DNA from: Verrucomicrobiaceae bacterium
Lineage (GTDB): Bacteria; Verrucomicrobiota; Verrucomicrobiia; Verrucomicrobiales; Verrucomicrobiaceae
Length of the DNA stretch: 64,000 nucleotides
Assembly: GCA_024232965.1 (NCBI GenBank)
Contig: JACKQF010000001.1
Location: 434,001-498,000, forward strand
Direction: 5' to 3'
Position numbers and translations under genes: made by a program. The first letter of the stretch is position 1, and every line of letters starts with the position of its first letter. Shown piece after piece: positions 42,483-53,128 of this stretch. The notes beneath the pieces were generated by a model that was given only the letters and a program-made list of their open reading frames with translations, was not told where the DNA came from and did not search any database.

Positions 42483-43841
42483 TCACACCAACCCCTGGGC
42501 TAGCATGGCATCGGCGACGCGGATGAAGCCGCCGATGTTCGCGCCGCGCACGTAGTTCACGCTGCCGTCGGGCTCGACCCCGTGGGCGATGCACTTTTTG
42601 TGGATGTCGTGCATGATGCCGCGCAGTCGGGTGTCCACCTCTTCCCGCGACCAACTGAGGCGCAGGGAGTTTTGGCTCTGCTCCAGGCCGGAAACGGAAA
42701 CACCGCCGGCGTTGGAGGCTTTGCCGGGGGCGTAGAGGATTTTGTTTTCCTGGAAGTGGGCGATGGCGTCGGGATCGCAGGGCATGTTGGCCCCTTCGAC
42801 CACGGCTTTGACGCCGTTTTTGACCAACTGCGCTGCGTCAGCTCCATTGAGTTCGTTCTGAGTGGCACAGGGGAAGGCAATATCGCAGGGGATCGACCAG
42901 GGGTTGGCGTCGGCGACGAATTGGCAGCCGAATTTTTCGGCATACTCGCGGATGCGGCCCCGGCGATTTTCCTTGAGGTCCTGGAGGAACTCAAACTTCT
43001 CCCAGGTGATGCCGTCCGGATCATGCACGGTGCCGCTGGAGTCGCTGGCGGCGACGACTTTGGCCTGGTTGTGCAGGAGTTTTTCGATGCAGTAAAGGGC
43101 GACATTGCCGGAGCCGGAAACGACGCAGGTCTTGCCTTCGATATCGCCGCCGATCTGGGTGAACATCTCCTCCGCAAAGTAGACGGCTCCGTAGCCTGTG
43201 GCCTCTTTGCGCACGAGGCTGCCGCCGAAGGCGAGGTTCTTGCCCGTCATCACCCCGGCGAAGCGGTTTTCCAGACGCTTCCACTGGCCGAACATGTAGC
43301 TGATCTCTCGCGAACCGACGCCGATGTCGCCCGCGGGAACATCGGTGTCTTCGCCGATGTAGTGTGCCAACTGGCTCATGAAGGCCTGGCAAAAGCGCAT
43401 GATCTCGCGGTCGGATTTGCCTTTGGGATCAAAATTGGAGCCGCCCTTGGCCCCACCCATGGGGAGGCCGGTGAGGCTGTTTTTGAAGGTCTGTTCAAAG
43501 CCCAAGAACTTCAGGATGCTCTGGTTCACGCTGGGGTGAAAGCGCAGACCGCCTTTGTAGGGGCCGATGGAGTTGTTGAACTGCACGCGCCACCCGCGAT
43601 TGGCGTGGGCCTTGCCCTGATCGTCCTCCCAGGTCACGCGGAAGATGATGATGCGATCGGGTTCGGTGAGCCTTTCCAGGATGGCATCGGCGGCGTAGCT
43701 GGGGTGGTCGTGGGTGAAGGGGAAGATGTCATGCATCAATTCGTGGACCGCCTGGTAAAACTCTGGCTGACCGGGGTTACGACGCTTGAGGCCGCGCATG
43801 AACTTTTCGAGATCGCCGTGGTGGGAAGGCTTTTTTGGCAT
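42483..43841 (-). CDS. gdhA: NADP-specific glutamate dehydrogenase
   Basis: 452 residues from the ATG at 43841 (MPKKPSHHGDLEKFM); the frame extends upstream without family similarity. It catalyses reductive amination of 2-oxoglutarate with ammonium. Motifs are KGGLRFHPSVNQSILKFLGFEQ, LPMGGAKGGSNFDPKGKSD with the catalytic lysine region, DVPAGDIGVGSREI, CVVSGSGNVALYC (Rossmann GxGxxA-type) and VEGANMPCDPDA. Length and sequence fit the hexameric bacterial/fungal NADP form. It diverges from clpB across 245 bp. It is a housekeeping nitrogen-assimilation enzyme. Confidence 0.97.
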   Translation of the reverse strand: MPKKPSHHGDLEKFMRGLKRRNPGQPEFYQAVHELMHDIFPFTHDHPSYAADAILERLTEPDRIIIFRVTWEDDQGKAHANRGWRVQFNNSIGPYKGGLRFHPSVNQSILKFLGFEQTFKNSLTGLPMGGAKGGSNFDPKGKSDREIMRFCQAFMSQLAHYIGEDTDVPAGDIGVGSREISYMFGQWKRLENRFAGVMTGKNLAFGGSLVRKEATGYGAVYFAEEMFTQIGGDIEGKTCVVSGSGNVALYCIEKLLHNQAKVVAASDSSGTVHDPDGITWEKFEFLQDLKENRRGRIREYAEKFGCQFVADANPWSIPCDIAFPCATQNELNGADAAQLVKNGVKAVVEGANMPCDPDAIAHFQENKILYAPGKASNAGGVSVSGLEQSQNSLRLSWSREEVDTRLRGIMHDIHKKCIAHGVEPDGSVNYVRGANIGGFIRVADAMLAQGLV

Positions 43842-44086
43842 ACTTGGATTATACGCTTCGACTGGGAGGAATTGGCGCGGAATTCCGATCAAAGTGTCTG
43901 TGACGGGCTGGCGCAACTGTGGCGGTGTCGAGTCGACTCATTTGGGCCGGAATGACACAACGCCAAACCGCTGTGACATCGACCAAGACGGCGCAAAAGG
44001 CCGAGGAATCGCAGATTCGGCGTGGTTATTGCCCTTGGCATACCTCCAGCACTGTGTTGGACTATACACAACCCAACTGACCAACC
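43842..44086. promoter_or_regulatory. Divergent gdhA/clpB intergenic region
   Basis: 245 bp holding the promoters of gdhA (minus) and clpB (plus). A possible -10 (TATACA, 44063-44068) lies 19 bp before the clpB ATG, but no well-spaced -35 and no CIRCE-type repeat was found, so heat-shock control cannot be claimed from the sequence. Confidence 0.35.
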
Positions 44087-46666
44087 ATGTCCCCTGAAAA
44101 ATTCACCGTAAAACTCCAGGAAGCATTCAATGCCTCCCAGTCCATCGCCACTCGCAATGGCCATCACGAAGTCAAGCCGAGCCACCTGCTGCTAGCACTG
44201 CTAGACCAGGAGGGTGGACTTGCGCGTCCGCTGCTGGAAAAGGCGGCCACCAAGCCAGGCGCAGTGAACGAACTGCGGCAGGCCGTGGAGGCGCATATCG
44301 CGCGGATTCCCAAGGTGTCCGGATCTGCGACGGGGCTCTACATTGCCAATGATCTGCGGGATTTGATGAGCAAGGCTGAGGACGAGCAAAAGGCGCTGAA
44401 GGACGATTTCCTGAGCGTAGAGCACGTGGTGCTGGCGCTCTTCAAAACACGCACAGAGTTGGATGCGGTGCTCAAGCAAAGCGGCCTGACCGCTGCGGCA
44501 GTGCAGGGTGCGCTGACGGCAGTGCGTGGCAGTCAGCGGGTGACTGACCAGGACCCTGAAGGAAAGTATCAGACTCTGGAAAAGTATGGCACAGATCTCA
44601 CTGCGCGAGCTCGCGCAGGGAAGATCGATCCAGTGATCGGGCGCGATGAAGAGATCCGCCGGGTGATGCAGGTGCTGAGTCGTCGCAGCAAGAATAACCC
44701 CGTTCTGATTGGTGAGCCAGGGGTGGGTAAGACCGCGATCGCGGAGGGACTGGCGCGGCGAATCGTCGCCGGAGATGTTCCTGACTCGCTGAAGGGCAAG
44801 CGGCTGATTTCGATGGACCTAGGTGGGATGATGGCGGGCGCGAAATTTCGTGGCGAATTTGAGGAGCGACTCAAGGCCTTCCTCAAGGAGGTGACGTCGA
44901 GCGAGGGTCAGATCATTTTGTTCATTGACGAGTTGCACACCATCGTTGGTGCCGGCAAGGCGGAAGGTGCGATGGATGCGGGCAACCTCTTGAAACCTCA
45001 GCTCGCCCGCGGAGAACTGCGCTGCATCGGTGCGACGACGCTGGATGAATACCGCAAGTACATCGAAAAGGATCCTGCTCTGGAGCGCCGCTTTCAGCCA
45101 GTCTTGGTTGGCGAGCCTTCGGTGGAAGACACCATCGCGATCCTGCGCGGGTTGAAGGAACGCTACGAAGTGCACCACGGTGTGCGGATCCAGGACGGCG
45201 CGATCATCGCGGCGGCGACCCTGAGCAATCGCTACATCACGGACCGTTTCCTGCCGGACAAGGCCATCGACCTTGTGGATGAGGCCGCGAGCCGCATTAA
45301 GATCGAGCTCGACTCGGTGCCGACGGAGATCGACGTGATCAATCGTGAGATCATGCAGCACGAGATGGAGCGCCAAGTCTTGAAGAAGGAGACCGATGCA
45401 GGCTCCAAGGCGCGACTGGAAAAGCTGGAGCGCGAAATCGCCGACCTCAAGGAATCCTCCAGCGGTCTGACGGCACAATGGTTGAAGGAGAAGGAGGGCG
45501 TGAAGGCCGGCCGGAAAATCAAAGAGGAGATCGACCGACTCCGCACCGAACTGGAGCAGGCGCAGCGCAATGGCGACTTTGGCCGTGCGGGCGAAATTCA
45601 ATACGGGCTGATTCCTGAGTTGGAAAAGCAACTGGCGACTGCCGATGCGACCCCGGTGGAACCGGCGAGCGGGCACGTCCTGCTGCGTGAGGAAGTCACC
45701 GAGGAGGACATCGCGCGGGTGGTGTCGTCATGGACCGGTGTGCCAGTGTCGCGTCTCCAAGAGGGTGAGCGTGCGAAGCTGGTGAAGATGGAGGAGCGCC
45801 TGGGGGATCGGGTGATCGGGCAAAAAGACGCGATCGCCGCCGTGTCCAATGCCGTGCGCCGCGCGCGTGCGGGCATCCAGGACGAGAATCGCCCCATCGG
45901 CAGCTTCCTCTTCCTTGGGCCGACGGGTGTTGGCAAAACGGAGCTGTGCAAGGCTTTGGCTGAGTTCCTGTTTGATGACGAAAACGCCATGACCCGGCTA
46001 GACATGAGCGAGTACATGGAGAAGCACAGCGTGTCCCGCCTGATCGGAGCACCTCCGGGCTACGTGGGCTACGAAGAAGGTGGCCAGCTGAGCGAGGCCG
46101 TGCGTCGCCGTCCCTACAGCGTGGTGCTTTTTGACGAGGTGGAAAAAGCACACCCCGATGTCTTCAATACGCTGCTCCAGGTTCTGGATGATGGGCGGAT
46201 CACGGACGGGCAGGGTCGCACGGTGGATTTCAAGAACACCGTCCTCATCATGACCAGCAATATTGGCAGTAGCGCCATCCAGGATGTGACGAACCCGGAA
46301 CAGCGGGATGCGATGGTGCGCGAGAGCTTGAAGGAGTTCTTCCGCCCCGAATTCCTCAACCGAGTCGATGAAATCGTGATTTTTGATCGCCTGGATTCCG
46401 CTGAGTTGGACAAAATTGTCAAAATTCAGCTCAATCGCGTGGTGGAGCGCCTTGCGAAGCAGGGGATCACGCTAGCGGTTGGCGATGAGGTGACTCGATT
46501 CCTTGCGGATGCGGGTTTTGATCCCGTCTTTGGGGCGCGGCCGCTCAAGCGTGCGATCCAGCGCCACTTGCTCGATCCGCTGTCGATGGCGGTGCTGGAA
46601 GGGCGATTTAAGGAGGGGGACACCGTCTCGACCCGGATGGAAAACGGGAAAATCGTCTTCGGCTAA
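44087..46666 (+). CDS. clpB: ClpB disaggregase
   Basis: 859 residues, standard for ClpB. The N-domain (1-145: [21 protein letters not shown]) is followed by AAA+ domain 1 (Walker [16 protein letters not shown], pore loop [11 protein letters not shown]), the coiled-coil middle domain (about 405-525) that distinguishes ClpB from ClpA/C, and AAA+ domain 2 (Walker [29 protein letters not shown] pore loop, SNIGS). It solubilises aggregated proteins with DnaK. It is monocistronic, ending 114 bp before the SAF-domain gene. Confidence 0.97.
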   Translation: MSPEKFTVKLQEAFNASQSIATRNGHHEVKPSHLLLALLDQEGGLARPLLEKAATKPGAVNELRQAVEAHIARIPKVSGSATGLYIANDLRDLMSKAEDEQKALKDDFLSVEHVVLALFKTRTELDAVLKQSGLTAAAVQGALTAVRGSQRVTDQDPEGKYQTLEKYGTDLTARARAGKIDPVIGRDEEIRRVMQVLSRRSKNNPVLIGEPGVGKTAIAEGLARRIVAGDVPDSLKGKRLISMDLGGMMAGAKFRGEFEERLKAFLKEVTSSEGQIILFIDELHTIVGAGKAEGAMDAGNLLKPQLARGELRCIGATTLDEYRKYIEKDPALERRFQPVLVGEPSVEDTIAILRGLKERYEVHHGVRIQDGAIIAAATLSNRYITDRFLPDKAIDLVDEAASRIKIELDSVPTEIDVINREIMQHEMERQVLKKETDAGSKARLEKLEREIADLKESSSGLTAQWLKEKEGVKAGRKIKEEIDRLRTELEQAQRNGDFGRAGEIQYGLIPELEKQLATADATPVEPASGHVLLREEVTEEDIARVVSSWTGVPVSRLQEGERAKLVKMEERLGDRVIGQKDAIAAVSNAVRRARAGIQDENRPIGSFLFLGPTGVGKTELCKALAEFLFDDENAMTRLDMSEYMEKHSVSRLIGAPPGYVGYEEGGQLSEAVRRRPYSVVLFDEVEKAHPDVFNTLLQVLDDGRITDGQGRTVDFKNTVLIMTSNIGSSAIQDVTNPEQRDAMVRESLKEFFRPEFLNRVDEIVIFDRLDSAELDKIVKIQLNRVVERLAKQGITLAVGDEVTRFLADAGFDPVFGARPLKRAIQRHLLDPLSMAVLEGRFKEGDTVSTRMENGKIVFG

Positions 46667-46780
46667 CCACTAGGCCAGCCAAGGGTGAAGATTGGGGGGA
46701 ATCGAAACGCGGCTTGTGTTTTCTGCAATGCTGTCTAGCTTTGCGTTTTCCCCTCCTATTTCGAAGACAATCATCACTCT

Positions 46781-48022
46781 ATGTTAGACGAACTCAAGCA
46801 ACGCGAAGCCTCCGGACAGCCAATCAACGTAGGCCTCATCGGTCTCGGCGCGATGGGGCTGGGAATTGCCTATCAGATTGGCCGAACCCCTGGGATGCGG
46901 TTGTCTTTCGTGGCTGACACGAACGAGGCCGCGGCCAAGAAGGGGGCGGAAATTTATGGAAAGCCGACCCATATCACCACCGATGGGATGGCCGCTTTGC
47001 AGGATGAGAAAATTCCGTGCGATGTTTTTGTCGAGGCCACGAATTCCATCGTAGCTGCTTTTGATTACTGCATGGCCGCCATCGAGCGGAAGGCCCATTG
47101 CGTCCTGATGAACGCGGAGGTGGATGCCATTTTGGGCTATCTCCTGCGTGAGGCTGCCAAGAAGCAGGGCGTGATCGTGACCAGCGATGCCGGTGACCAA
47201 CACGGCGTTCTCTCCCGCATGATGGAAGAGATCGAGATGTGGGGCTTTGATATCGTACAGGCGGGCAACATGAAGGGGTTCCTTGAGCGCCATCGTGATC
47301 TCGCTGGCACCGTTGAAATTGCCGCCAAACTGGGACTGAGCCCGGTGCAATGCCTTGCCTATACCGATGGTTCCAAATTGAACATCGAGATGTCGGTGAT
47401 CGCGAATGAATACGGGCTCACGCCTCTCGTTCCAGGTATGGAAGGCCCCCGCGCTGACAAGGTGGAGGACGTGATCAACCTCTTTGACTTCGACAAATAC
47501 AACGGCCAGGGCCGGGTGGACTACATCCTCGGAGCTAAGCAGCACGGCGGAGGGGTCTACGTCGTGGGCCGCTGCGACAATGAGTTCCAGCAGGGCTACA
47601 TGAATTATTACAAAGTGACGAACAAGCACCCCTATTACGTGTTCCTGCGTCCTTACCACCTCTGCCACCTTGAGACACCGCGCGCAGTTGCTCTGGCCGC
47701 TCTCTACAACAAAGCAGTGGTCACGATGAAGAAGGGCCGCGTCACCGATTGCTTTGCCTATGCTAAGCGTGACCTGAAGCCAGGCGATCGTGTGGAGCAT
47801 GCGATTGGCAGTGACGAGGTTTACGGCCTGATCATGGAGGCAAAGCCTGCCGATGCAGCCAACTTAGTGCCGCAGGGTGTCCTGGACGTCGAGGGGTCCC
47901 CTGAACGTCCGGTGATGAAGCGTGCGGCCAAGAAAGATGAGCCACTCACCTGGGATCACTTTGACCTGCCTGCAACCCGGATGCTTGAGCTCTGGGAGAA
48001 GCAGAAGCCGCTGATCTCCTGA
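46781..48022 (+). CDS. NAD(P)-dependent oxidoreductase, homoserine-dehydrogenase-like with SAF domain
   Basis: 413 residues. The N-terminal Rossmann fold has INVGLIGLGAMGLGIAYQIG and DVFVEATNSIVAAFDYCMAAIE, close to homoserine dehydrogenases. The central part contains VTSDAGDQHGVLSRMMEE, GNMKGFLERHRD and YTDGSKLNIEMSVIANE. The C-terminal SAF domain (about 315-375: AKRDLKPGDRVEHAIGSDEVYGLI) occurs in antifreeze-like and FlgA-type proteins. Proteins of this architecture are found in sugar-acid catabolic clusters and are of unsettled substrate; it is not the threonine-pathway enzyme. It stands alone, with a terminator 37 bp downstream. Confidence 0.85.
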   Translation: MLDELKQREASGQPINVGLIGLGAMGLGIAYQIGRTPGMRLSFVADTNEAAAKKGAEIYGKPTHITTDGMAALQDEKIPCDVFVEATNSIVAAFDYCMAAIERKAHCVLMNAEVDAILGYLLREAAKKQGVIVTSDAGDQHGVLSRMMEEIEMWGFDIVQAGNMKGFLERHRDLAGTVEIAAKLGLSPVQCLAYTDGSKLNIEMSVIANEYGLTPLVPGMEGPRADKVEDVINLFDFDKYNGQGRVDYILGAKQHGGGVYVVGRCDNEFQQGYMNYYKVTNKHPYYVFLRPYHLCHLETPRAVALAALYNKAVVTMKKGRVTDCFAYAKRDLKPGDRVEHAIGSDEVYGLIMEAKPADAANLVPQGVLDVEGSPERPVMKRAAKKDEPLTWDHFDLPATRMLELWEKQKPLIS

Positions 48023-48058
48023 TCGGAGTTCGGGCAGAATTGTCCTGTTTGCGAAACG

Positions 48059-48089
48059 GCCTGCTCCACCTTGGAGTAGGCAGTTTTTT
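48059..48089 (+). terminator. Intrinsic terminator after the SAF-domain gene
   Basis: GCCTGCTCC pairs with GGAGTAGGC (one G-U pair) across a 5-nt loop, followed closely by six T residues (48084-48089). It is the clearest rho-independent terminator in the window and closes the transcript of the gene at 46781-48022. Confidence 0.85.
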
Positions 48090-48175
48090 GTCGGCGTGAA
48101 ATGATGAGTTGTCGGCGAGGGGACTAGTGCGTTTTGGCTTGCTCGGGGCATCCCTTCGCGCCATAACCGTCACTG

Positions 48176-48613
48176 ATGTTCCAACGATTCCTACCCATTG
48201 CCCTGCTGATCTCTTTAGGTCTGCTTTCTTCTTGCTCGACAACGAACCGTGCGATCGCGTCAAAAGGAGCACTGGCGGGATATCGAACCGCTTCGGTGGA
48301 GGCTCGGCCAGATGATTCTGGGGACGTAGGGATTCTCCAGGAGATCCGCACTGAGCTGAGTCGCCGGGGTTACGGAATCGTGCAGCAGGGTGCGCCGGGC
48401 CGCCATCTGGTGGCGCGGATTGGTGATACCTGGCGCTGGGATTTGGTGATGTACCTGTACTCTCTGGAGATCGAGTTTATCGACAGTTCGACGGGGGCCA
48501 TCGCTGCAGTGGCTGACTACCGGAATTCAGCGTTTCACACATTCCCAGATCGACGCAAGGTCGTGCGCGATTTGTTTGCGCAACTCGACGCCAAGGGAGT
48601 CTTCGCGAAGTAG
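48176..48613 (+). CDS. Small hypothetical lipoprotein
   Basis: 145 residues. The signal peptide LPIALLISLGLLSSC has a textbook lipobox, so Cys20 should be lipidated. The mature part begins STTNRAIASKGALAGYRTASVEARPDD and contains LQEIRTELSRRGYGIVQQG and LYSLEIEFIDSSTGAIAAVADYRNS. The pattern (a small lipoprotein with an abbreviated TolB-like or DUF4136-like fold) is suggestive, but I make no family call. It ends 7 bp from the convergent tsaB gene. Confidence 0.78.
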   Translation: MFQRFLPIALLISLGLLSSCSTTNRAIASKGALAGYRTASVEARPDDSGDVGILQEIRTELSRRGYGIVQQGAPGRHLVARIGDTWRWDLVMYLYSLEIEFIDSSTGAIAAVADYRNSAFHTFPDRRKVVRDLFAQLDAKGVFAK

Positions 48614-48620
48614 CTTGGCT

Positions 48621-49295
48621 TTACGGAGTCGGCTCAGTGACGACGAGGTGGGAGCGTTTTGGAGTGGTGATGAAGGCCTCCCGGAGGTAGATCGGCTGCA
48701 GCGGTTCGGTTGTCTCGTGGCGATCCCAGTCACTTGCGGTCCAGCGACTTGCGACTTCGGCGAGTTTGCTGGCGGTCGGGCATACGGCCGGGATGGTGGT
48801 CCCTGCGAGATTCAAGTTTTCGTCAAAGGTGATCCAGGTCTCGTCTCTCCGTGCATCCATTTTGGCTGCCAATTCGTCTTCGGAATGGATGGTGACTTCG
48901 CCCACCAAGTGGGAATCGGTGACCTGCGCATGATACCACCCGCCCCGGCGGGCGTCGCCGACGAGGTTGTAGGTCGTGGCGTCAGTGGGGGCAGCGCAAA
49001 TGGAGGGGAAGCCGATGATCCTCGATTGGGCTGCTAGGCCGATGCCCTGGGCGGCTGCAATGGCGATGCGCACACCCGTGTAGGAGCCTGGGCCGGTGCC
49101 AACGGCGACTGCGTCTGGCCTGCTGGAACAGAGAGCGAGCGCCTCGCGCAAGGGGCCGTAGAGCATCGAGTTGTGGGAGCGGTGCGAGACGAAGTCTGCG
49201 GAAAAGATGATCTCTCCATCTGACACCAAGGCAACACTTCCCCGGGCGGTGGAGAGTTCAAGGGCGAGAATCGTCTGAGGGAGGGGCATAGTCAA
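48621..49295 (-). CDS. tsaB: TsaB, tRNA threonylcarbamoyladenosine biosynthesis
   Basis: 224 residues. An ASKHA fold with ILALELSTARGSVALVSDG, the HRSHNSMLYGPLREAL segment and VAVGTGPGSYTGVRIAIAAAQGIGLA, the TsaB hallmark. TsaB forms the TsaB-TsaD-TsaE complex that makes the t6A37 modification of ANN-decoding tRNAs. The start codon overlaps the tsaE stop (ATGA), so the two are translationally coupled, a common arrangement. The C-terminal part is variable, as usual. Confidence 0.95.
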   Translation of the reverse strand: MTMPLPQTILALELSTARGSVALVSDGEIIFSADFVSHRSHNSMLYGPLREALALCSSRPDAVAVGTGPGSYTGVRIAIAAAQGIGLAAQSRIIGFPSICAAPTDATTYNLVGDARRGGWYHAQVTDSHLVGEVTIHSEDELAAKMDARRDETWITFDENLNLAGTTIPAVCPTASKLAEVASRWTASDWDRHETTEPLQPIYLREAFITTPKRSHLVVTEPTP

Positions 49296-49711
49296 AGGGG
49301 TGGCACCTCTTCGATGCTTCGCCCGCCAGTCTCTGGCAAGGTGATTTGAAACCAGCGTGTGTTTGGTGGCAGCAGATCAGGGAAACGGTCTGCCCATTCG
49401 ACGACAATGACGCCCGGTTCATCCAGGTAGTCATCCCAGCCGATATTGAGGACTTCCGCGGTGCTGTCCATACGGTAAAAGTCGAAATGATACACAGGGA
49501 GTCTGCCGTCCAAGTACTCGTGAACGAGCGTGAAGGTGGGACTGGTGACCGATGCTGCCGATCCGAGCCCTGCGACGATGCCCTGACTGACGTGGGTTTT
49601 TCCTGCGCCAAGGGTTCCGCATAGAGCGATCACCGAGTGCGGTGCGAGGCTGCCAGCCAATGCGACACCCCAGGCGTGGGTATCAGTGGCGGTTGGCAGA
49701 AATTGAGGCAT
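49292..49711 (-). CDS. tsaE: TsaE, tRNA threonylcarbamoyladenosine biosynthesis ATPase
   Basis: 139 residues from the ATG at 49711 (MPQFLPTATDTHAWG); the frame is open further upstream but without similarity. Walker A is CGTLGAGKTHVSQGI. VTSPTFTLVHEYLDGRLPVYHFDFYRM and VIVVEWADRFPDLLP are TsaE signatures. It hydrolyses ATP to cycle the TsaBD complex. It is upstream of tsaB in a two-gene operon. Confidence 0.96.
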   Translation of the reverse strand: MPQFLPTATDTHAWGVALAGSLAPHSVIALCGTLGAGKTHVSQGIVAGLGSAASVTSPTFTLVHEYLDGRLPVYHFDFYRMDSTAEVLNIGWDDYLDEPGVIVVEWADRFPDLLPPNTRWFQITLPETGGRSIEEVPPL

Positions 49712-49776
49712 GCCGTGAGCAATGCCGCAGGGAGGTGGGGAGGTCAAATGCGGGATGCTGCACAAGGCAAGCCGTC

Positions 49777-52346
49777 TCAGGGTTGGCGATCCACTTTTAG
49801 CCGCACAAACTTCTTGCCGTTGGTGCCTGCTGCGAGGTTGGTGGTGACCGAGACAAGGTGGATGGTGCCGATGAGGGTCGCGTCCGAGTTGATGGTGCCG
49901 CCGTTTTCCCCGGTGGCGACTCCGCCTGCGGTGCTCCGTGCGATAGTGGTCCAGTCGATGAGGTTGCTGCTGACTTGAAGGAGATAGGTCAGATCTGTGG
50001 CGGATTCGTCCCGGCGAAAAGTTACGGTCAGGTCCGTGCTAGCCGCTGGACCCGCGACTTGGCTGATGGAAAAATTGTCCACTACATCATAGGATTGAGG
50101 GCTGAATCCATAGGCGTACTCGATCTGGTTTTTGATGCCATCACCATCTTCATCGCCATCAGGATCCACCCATTGACCCTGGAGATTGGCAGGGTAGTGG
50201 GTGGCCAGCCATGTTTGGAAAGGAGGTGGTGCTGGCGCGGAGTGGGGGGTGTAGTTCAGCGTCAATTTGGGCCTGAGACTGGCTGTGGACATGTCCTTGC
50301 TGTAAAAACGTTTGGCGGTCTTCAGGTTCACTTCGTCGCCGAGAAGGATCCAGCCAAAATTCGCGTCGGGATCGCTAACCCAGCGCTGCACATCCACATT
50401 CATCTGTGAATTGGCTCCCGACGCCCAGGTGAAGGCACCACTGGTCCCGACCGTGGTGGTGCCGGACGCGGTGGGTTTGAAATCGCCACCCGCCTCAAGC
50501 CAAGGTTCGGCACCAAAGAGGCGTTCATTCCAAGTCGCGTCTGGTGGGTCTGCCGTCGTGCCTTGGCCTCCTGTTGAGCTTGAGTCAGACAGGCCTTCCC
50601 CCCAGTCGGCGAGGAGGCGGTGGAGGCTCATCGGAGTGGTTTCAAAACCGAATTCGACTCGCATGACGAAACTCGTGGTATTGATCACCGCGCCAGGGAC
50701 GATACCGGACAGATTGAAGGCGAGCAGTCCACGCCGAGGGTCGCCATTCGCCGTGTTTCCAACGAAAAGCCGATCGCCTGCGCCGTTCGAATTGTCCGGC
50801 GTCTCGTAGAAGATGCTGTTGTCCTTGAATGGTTCAAGGGTCGTGTTGGTGGCAATGCCCGGGACCGCGGCGACGATTTTGAAGAGGCCGCCTGCGGGCA
50901 GTCCCCCATCCAGTTCCTGGACGCCCCCAGTGGTCTTGGTGCCGACATAGAGCTCGCCATCTGCGTCTTCACCCAGAGTGAGAATGCGATGACCGAGGAT
51001 GGGGTTGCCATCGATCAGGGGGAGCGCTTCTGTGAGAGTGAAGACACCGCTTCCTGGTGCTGTCTCTTCCAGTCCCATGAGACGGCCATTCGTCGGGCCG
51101 GATACGGCCCCGTAGTCGCCAAAGACGTACTTGCCTTGTAGCCCCGGGATCGCCGAGCCACGATAGACGAACCCGCCTGTGACGGAGAGTCCCAATTGGG
51201 GGAGGCCTGTGCCGATGGCGTTGTAGTGCGCATATTGGGCGACGGGATCGATCAAGGTGCCGCCAGGGTGTGGCATCGGGTTGGTCACCGAGCCCGAGGA
51301 AAAACTTGGCATCTCAGTTCCCTCCAGGTAGCGCCACCCGTAGTTGCCTCCAGGGACAATAAGGTTGATCTCTTCCACACGCACCTGGCCGACATCTCCG
51401 CAGAACATGCGGTTCGTGCCTCCGGGGCGCATGTCGAAGCTGAATCGCCAAGGGTTGCGCAGCCCAAAGGCATAGATTTCCTTTTTGAGGCCAGGGGTGG
51501 GATCGGAGAAGAAGGATTGTCCGCAGGGATCGTGTAGGTCAGGGGACCGGCGCCATCGGGATCAATGGGATCGATACGACAGATCTTGCCGAGGTATTTG
51601 GTGCGGTCTTGGGCGTTTCCCAAATTGTCGGTTGGACGACCCGTCGTGACACCTGTGTGGCCGGAATTGTTGTCGTTGGAACTCCCACCATCGCCTGTGC
51701 TGAAGTAAAGCATGCCGTCGGGTCCAAACTGGAGTTGGCCACCGTTGTGGTTTGATTGGGGCTCGCCAAACGTCAGCAGGATCCGCTCGCTACCGATGTC
51801 CGCTGTATTCGGGTCTGTGGGTGAGACTTGGTACTCCGCTAGGACGCTGACATGGTTCTGTGGCGTCGTTGGATTGTTGGTGGGGGTGGCGGTCGGCGCG
51901 CTATAATAGAGATAAAATTTGCGGTAGCCGGGCGAGACCGGATTGTCGTAGCCCGGATGAAAGGCCATGCCGAGTAAGCCGCGCTCGTCATATCCGGTGC
52001 TCAGAGGGACGCACTTACTGCTGATGTCCAGAAACGGCTGAGGACGCATCATTCCGCCCTCAATGATGTAAATCTGTCCGGGTTGATCCGTGACAAACAA
52101 GCGGTGGGAGGAGTCGGGTGCGTCGATGATGTTCGTCGGAGCGTGAAACTGCTGCTGGACGACAGGCTTCAAATACAACGCCGGAAAAGCCGCAGAGACG
52201 GGGTTGATGACTGCCGCCAAGAAAAGTGTGGCAAGCAATGGGATCGGTTGGGTGAGTCTGAGCACGGCGGTGTCTGAGCGCGTCGGTAGCCGGGATCTAC
52301 CGTGTTTGTTAGTTGGATTAACTCTGCCATTGAACCAAAAATCCAT
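49777..52346 (-). pseudogene. Glucose/sorbosone dehydrogenase-like (PQQ-type beta-propeller) gene, frameshifted
   Basis: Two overlapping minus frames make one protein. The 5' frame (52346 to about 51515) has a secretion signal and the propeller start: FHAPTNIIDAPDSSHRLFVTDQPGQI, GYDERGLLGMAFHPGY, GDGGSSNDNN, LGKICRIDP. At about 51508-51516 the frame shifts by one base; the other frame continues with FFSDPTPGLKKEIYAFGLRNPWRFSFDMRPGG and CGDVGQVRVEEINL. Past the propeller lie a DNRLRE-like domain (about 50870-50250) and a tail of the kind seen in verrucomicrobial secreted proteins. One missing base in a TTCTTC tract explains the break. It may be a true mutation or a sequence error. A GTG at 52265 is an alternative start. 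Confidence 0.85.
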
Positions 52347-52726
52347 TCCCGTGGCGAGTCAAATCGAGCTGGGTTCTGGGCAGAATTTCCAATGCTAGGG
52401 GGAGGGCTAAATAGCGCTAAGGCGGTTCGATAGGCGTGTGGGCGAAGATCAGATGTTTTGGAGAATGGGGTTCGCAGGAGATCCAGACTTCGGAGATAGC
52501 GATCGAATGCTGGGCCGAACGAATGGATGCTTGGCGTGGAATCGCGGATCAATCTCACCCAGGTGAGTTGGGAATTTCTTTAAATTTCACCGGAGAAGTT
52601 AGCCGGGCCGAACCATTCCATCGCGACAATCACGAAAACGGTGATTTTGAAGTGGCGGGTAGATTAACCGATTGACGTAGTCCGAAAAAGAATTTCTATT
52701 TTAGCTGGTCTCTTACCGCATTTCCG
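52347..52726. other. Intergenic region with a candidate promoter
   Basis: 380 bp between divergent genes. A 79-codon open frame at 52436-52675 has no recognisable content and is not called. At 52672-52702 there is a sigma70-like pair, TTGACG and TATTTT with a 19-bp spacer, placed 24 bp before the start of the coiled-coil lipoprotein gene. Nothing else was seen. Confidence 0.5.
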
Positions 52727-53107
52727 ATGTCCTTACTTCCTATTCCATCCAATGTACTTGCCAGTATTACGCGCTTTGTAGTGTTCGTTGGACTTGTCTG
52801 CATGTTCAGTGGATGCAAGCGCCAGGCTCAGCAAATCAATCTGCAAACCATTGAGGCGAGGCAGGAGTTGGGTTCGCTGCGGGAGGAATTGCAGCGGATT
52901 AACAATGAGGTGGTTGATCTGACAAAAATGATCGGTCCGCGAGCCGCAGAGCTTAAAGTGCGTAGTGCGATTAAGGATAGTGAAGAGAATCTCGCTCGGC
53001 TTCAGCGGACTGCTGCTGGTTTGAAGTCAGAAATCGTGCCGCTGGAGGCGGACGTGGAGCGTCTCGAGAAAGAGGCTGCCGACTATAAGGCGAAGTACCT
53101 CAAGTGA
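52727..53107 (+). CDS. Small coiled-coil lipoprotein
   Basis: 126 residues. The hydrophobic segment (ITRFVVFVGLVCMFSGC) ends in a lipobox-like FSGC, suggesting lipidation. The rest is a long helical coiled coil (ARQELGSLREELQRINNEVVDLTKMIG, LQRTAAGLKSEIVPLEADVERLEKEA). No domain is recognised. It is followed at 21 bp by a second membrane-anchored coiled-coil protein, and the two probably form a transcription unit. Confidence 0.72.
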   Translation: MSLLPIPSNVLASITRFVVFVGLVCMFSGCKRQAQQINLQTIEARQELGSLREELQRINNEVVDLTKMIGPRAAELKVRSAIKDSEENLARLQRTAAGLKSEIVPLEADVERLEKEAADYKAKYLK

Positions 53108-53128
53108 AAATCAACGAAGTTAAACCTT

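Noticed and set aside
42582..43955. 457-codon open frame antisense to gdhA
   Set aside because: It covers the whole of gdhA on the opposite strand and is a codon-bias shadow.
44027..44086. Heat-shock or CIRCE-type control of clpB
   Set aside because: No inverted TTAGCACTC repeat, and candidate -35 and -10 boxes are not properly spaced.
52436..52675. 79-codon plus-strand open frame in the gap before the coiled-coil lipoprotein
   Set aside because: No start context, no domain, and it overlaps the candidate promoter region.
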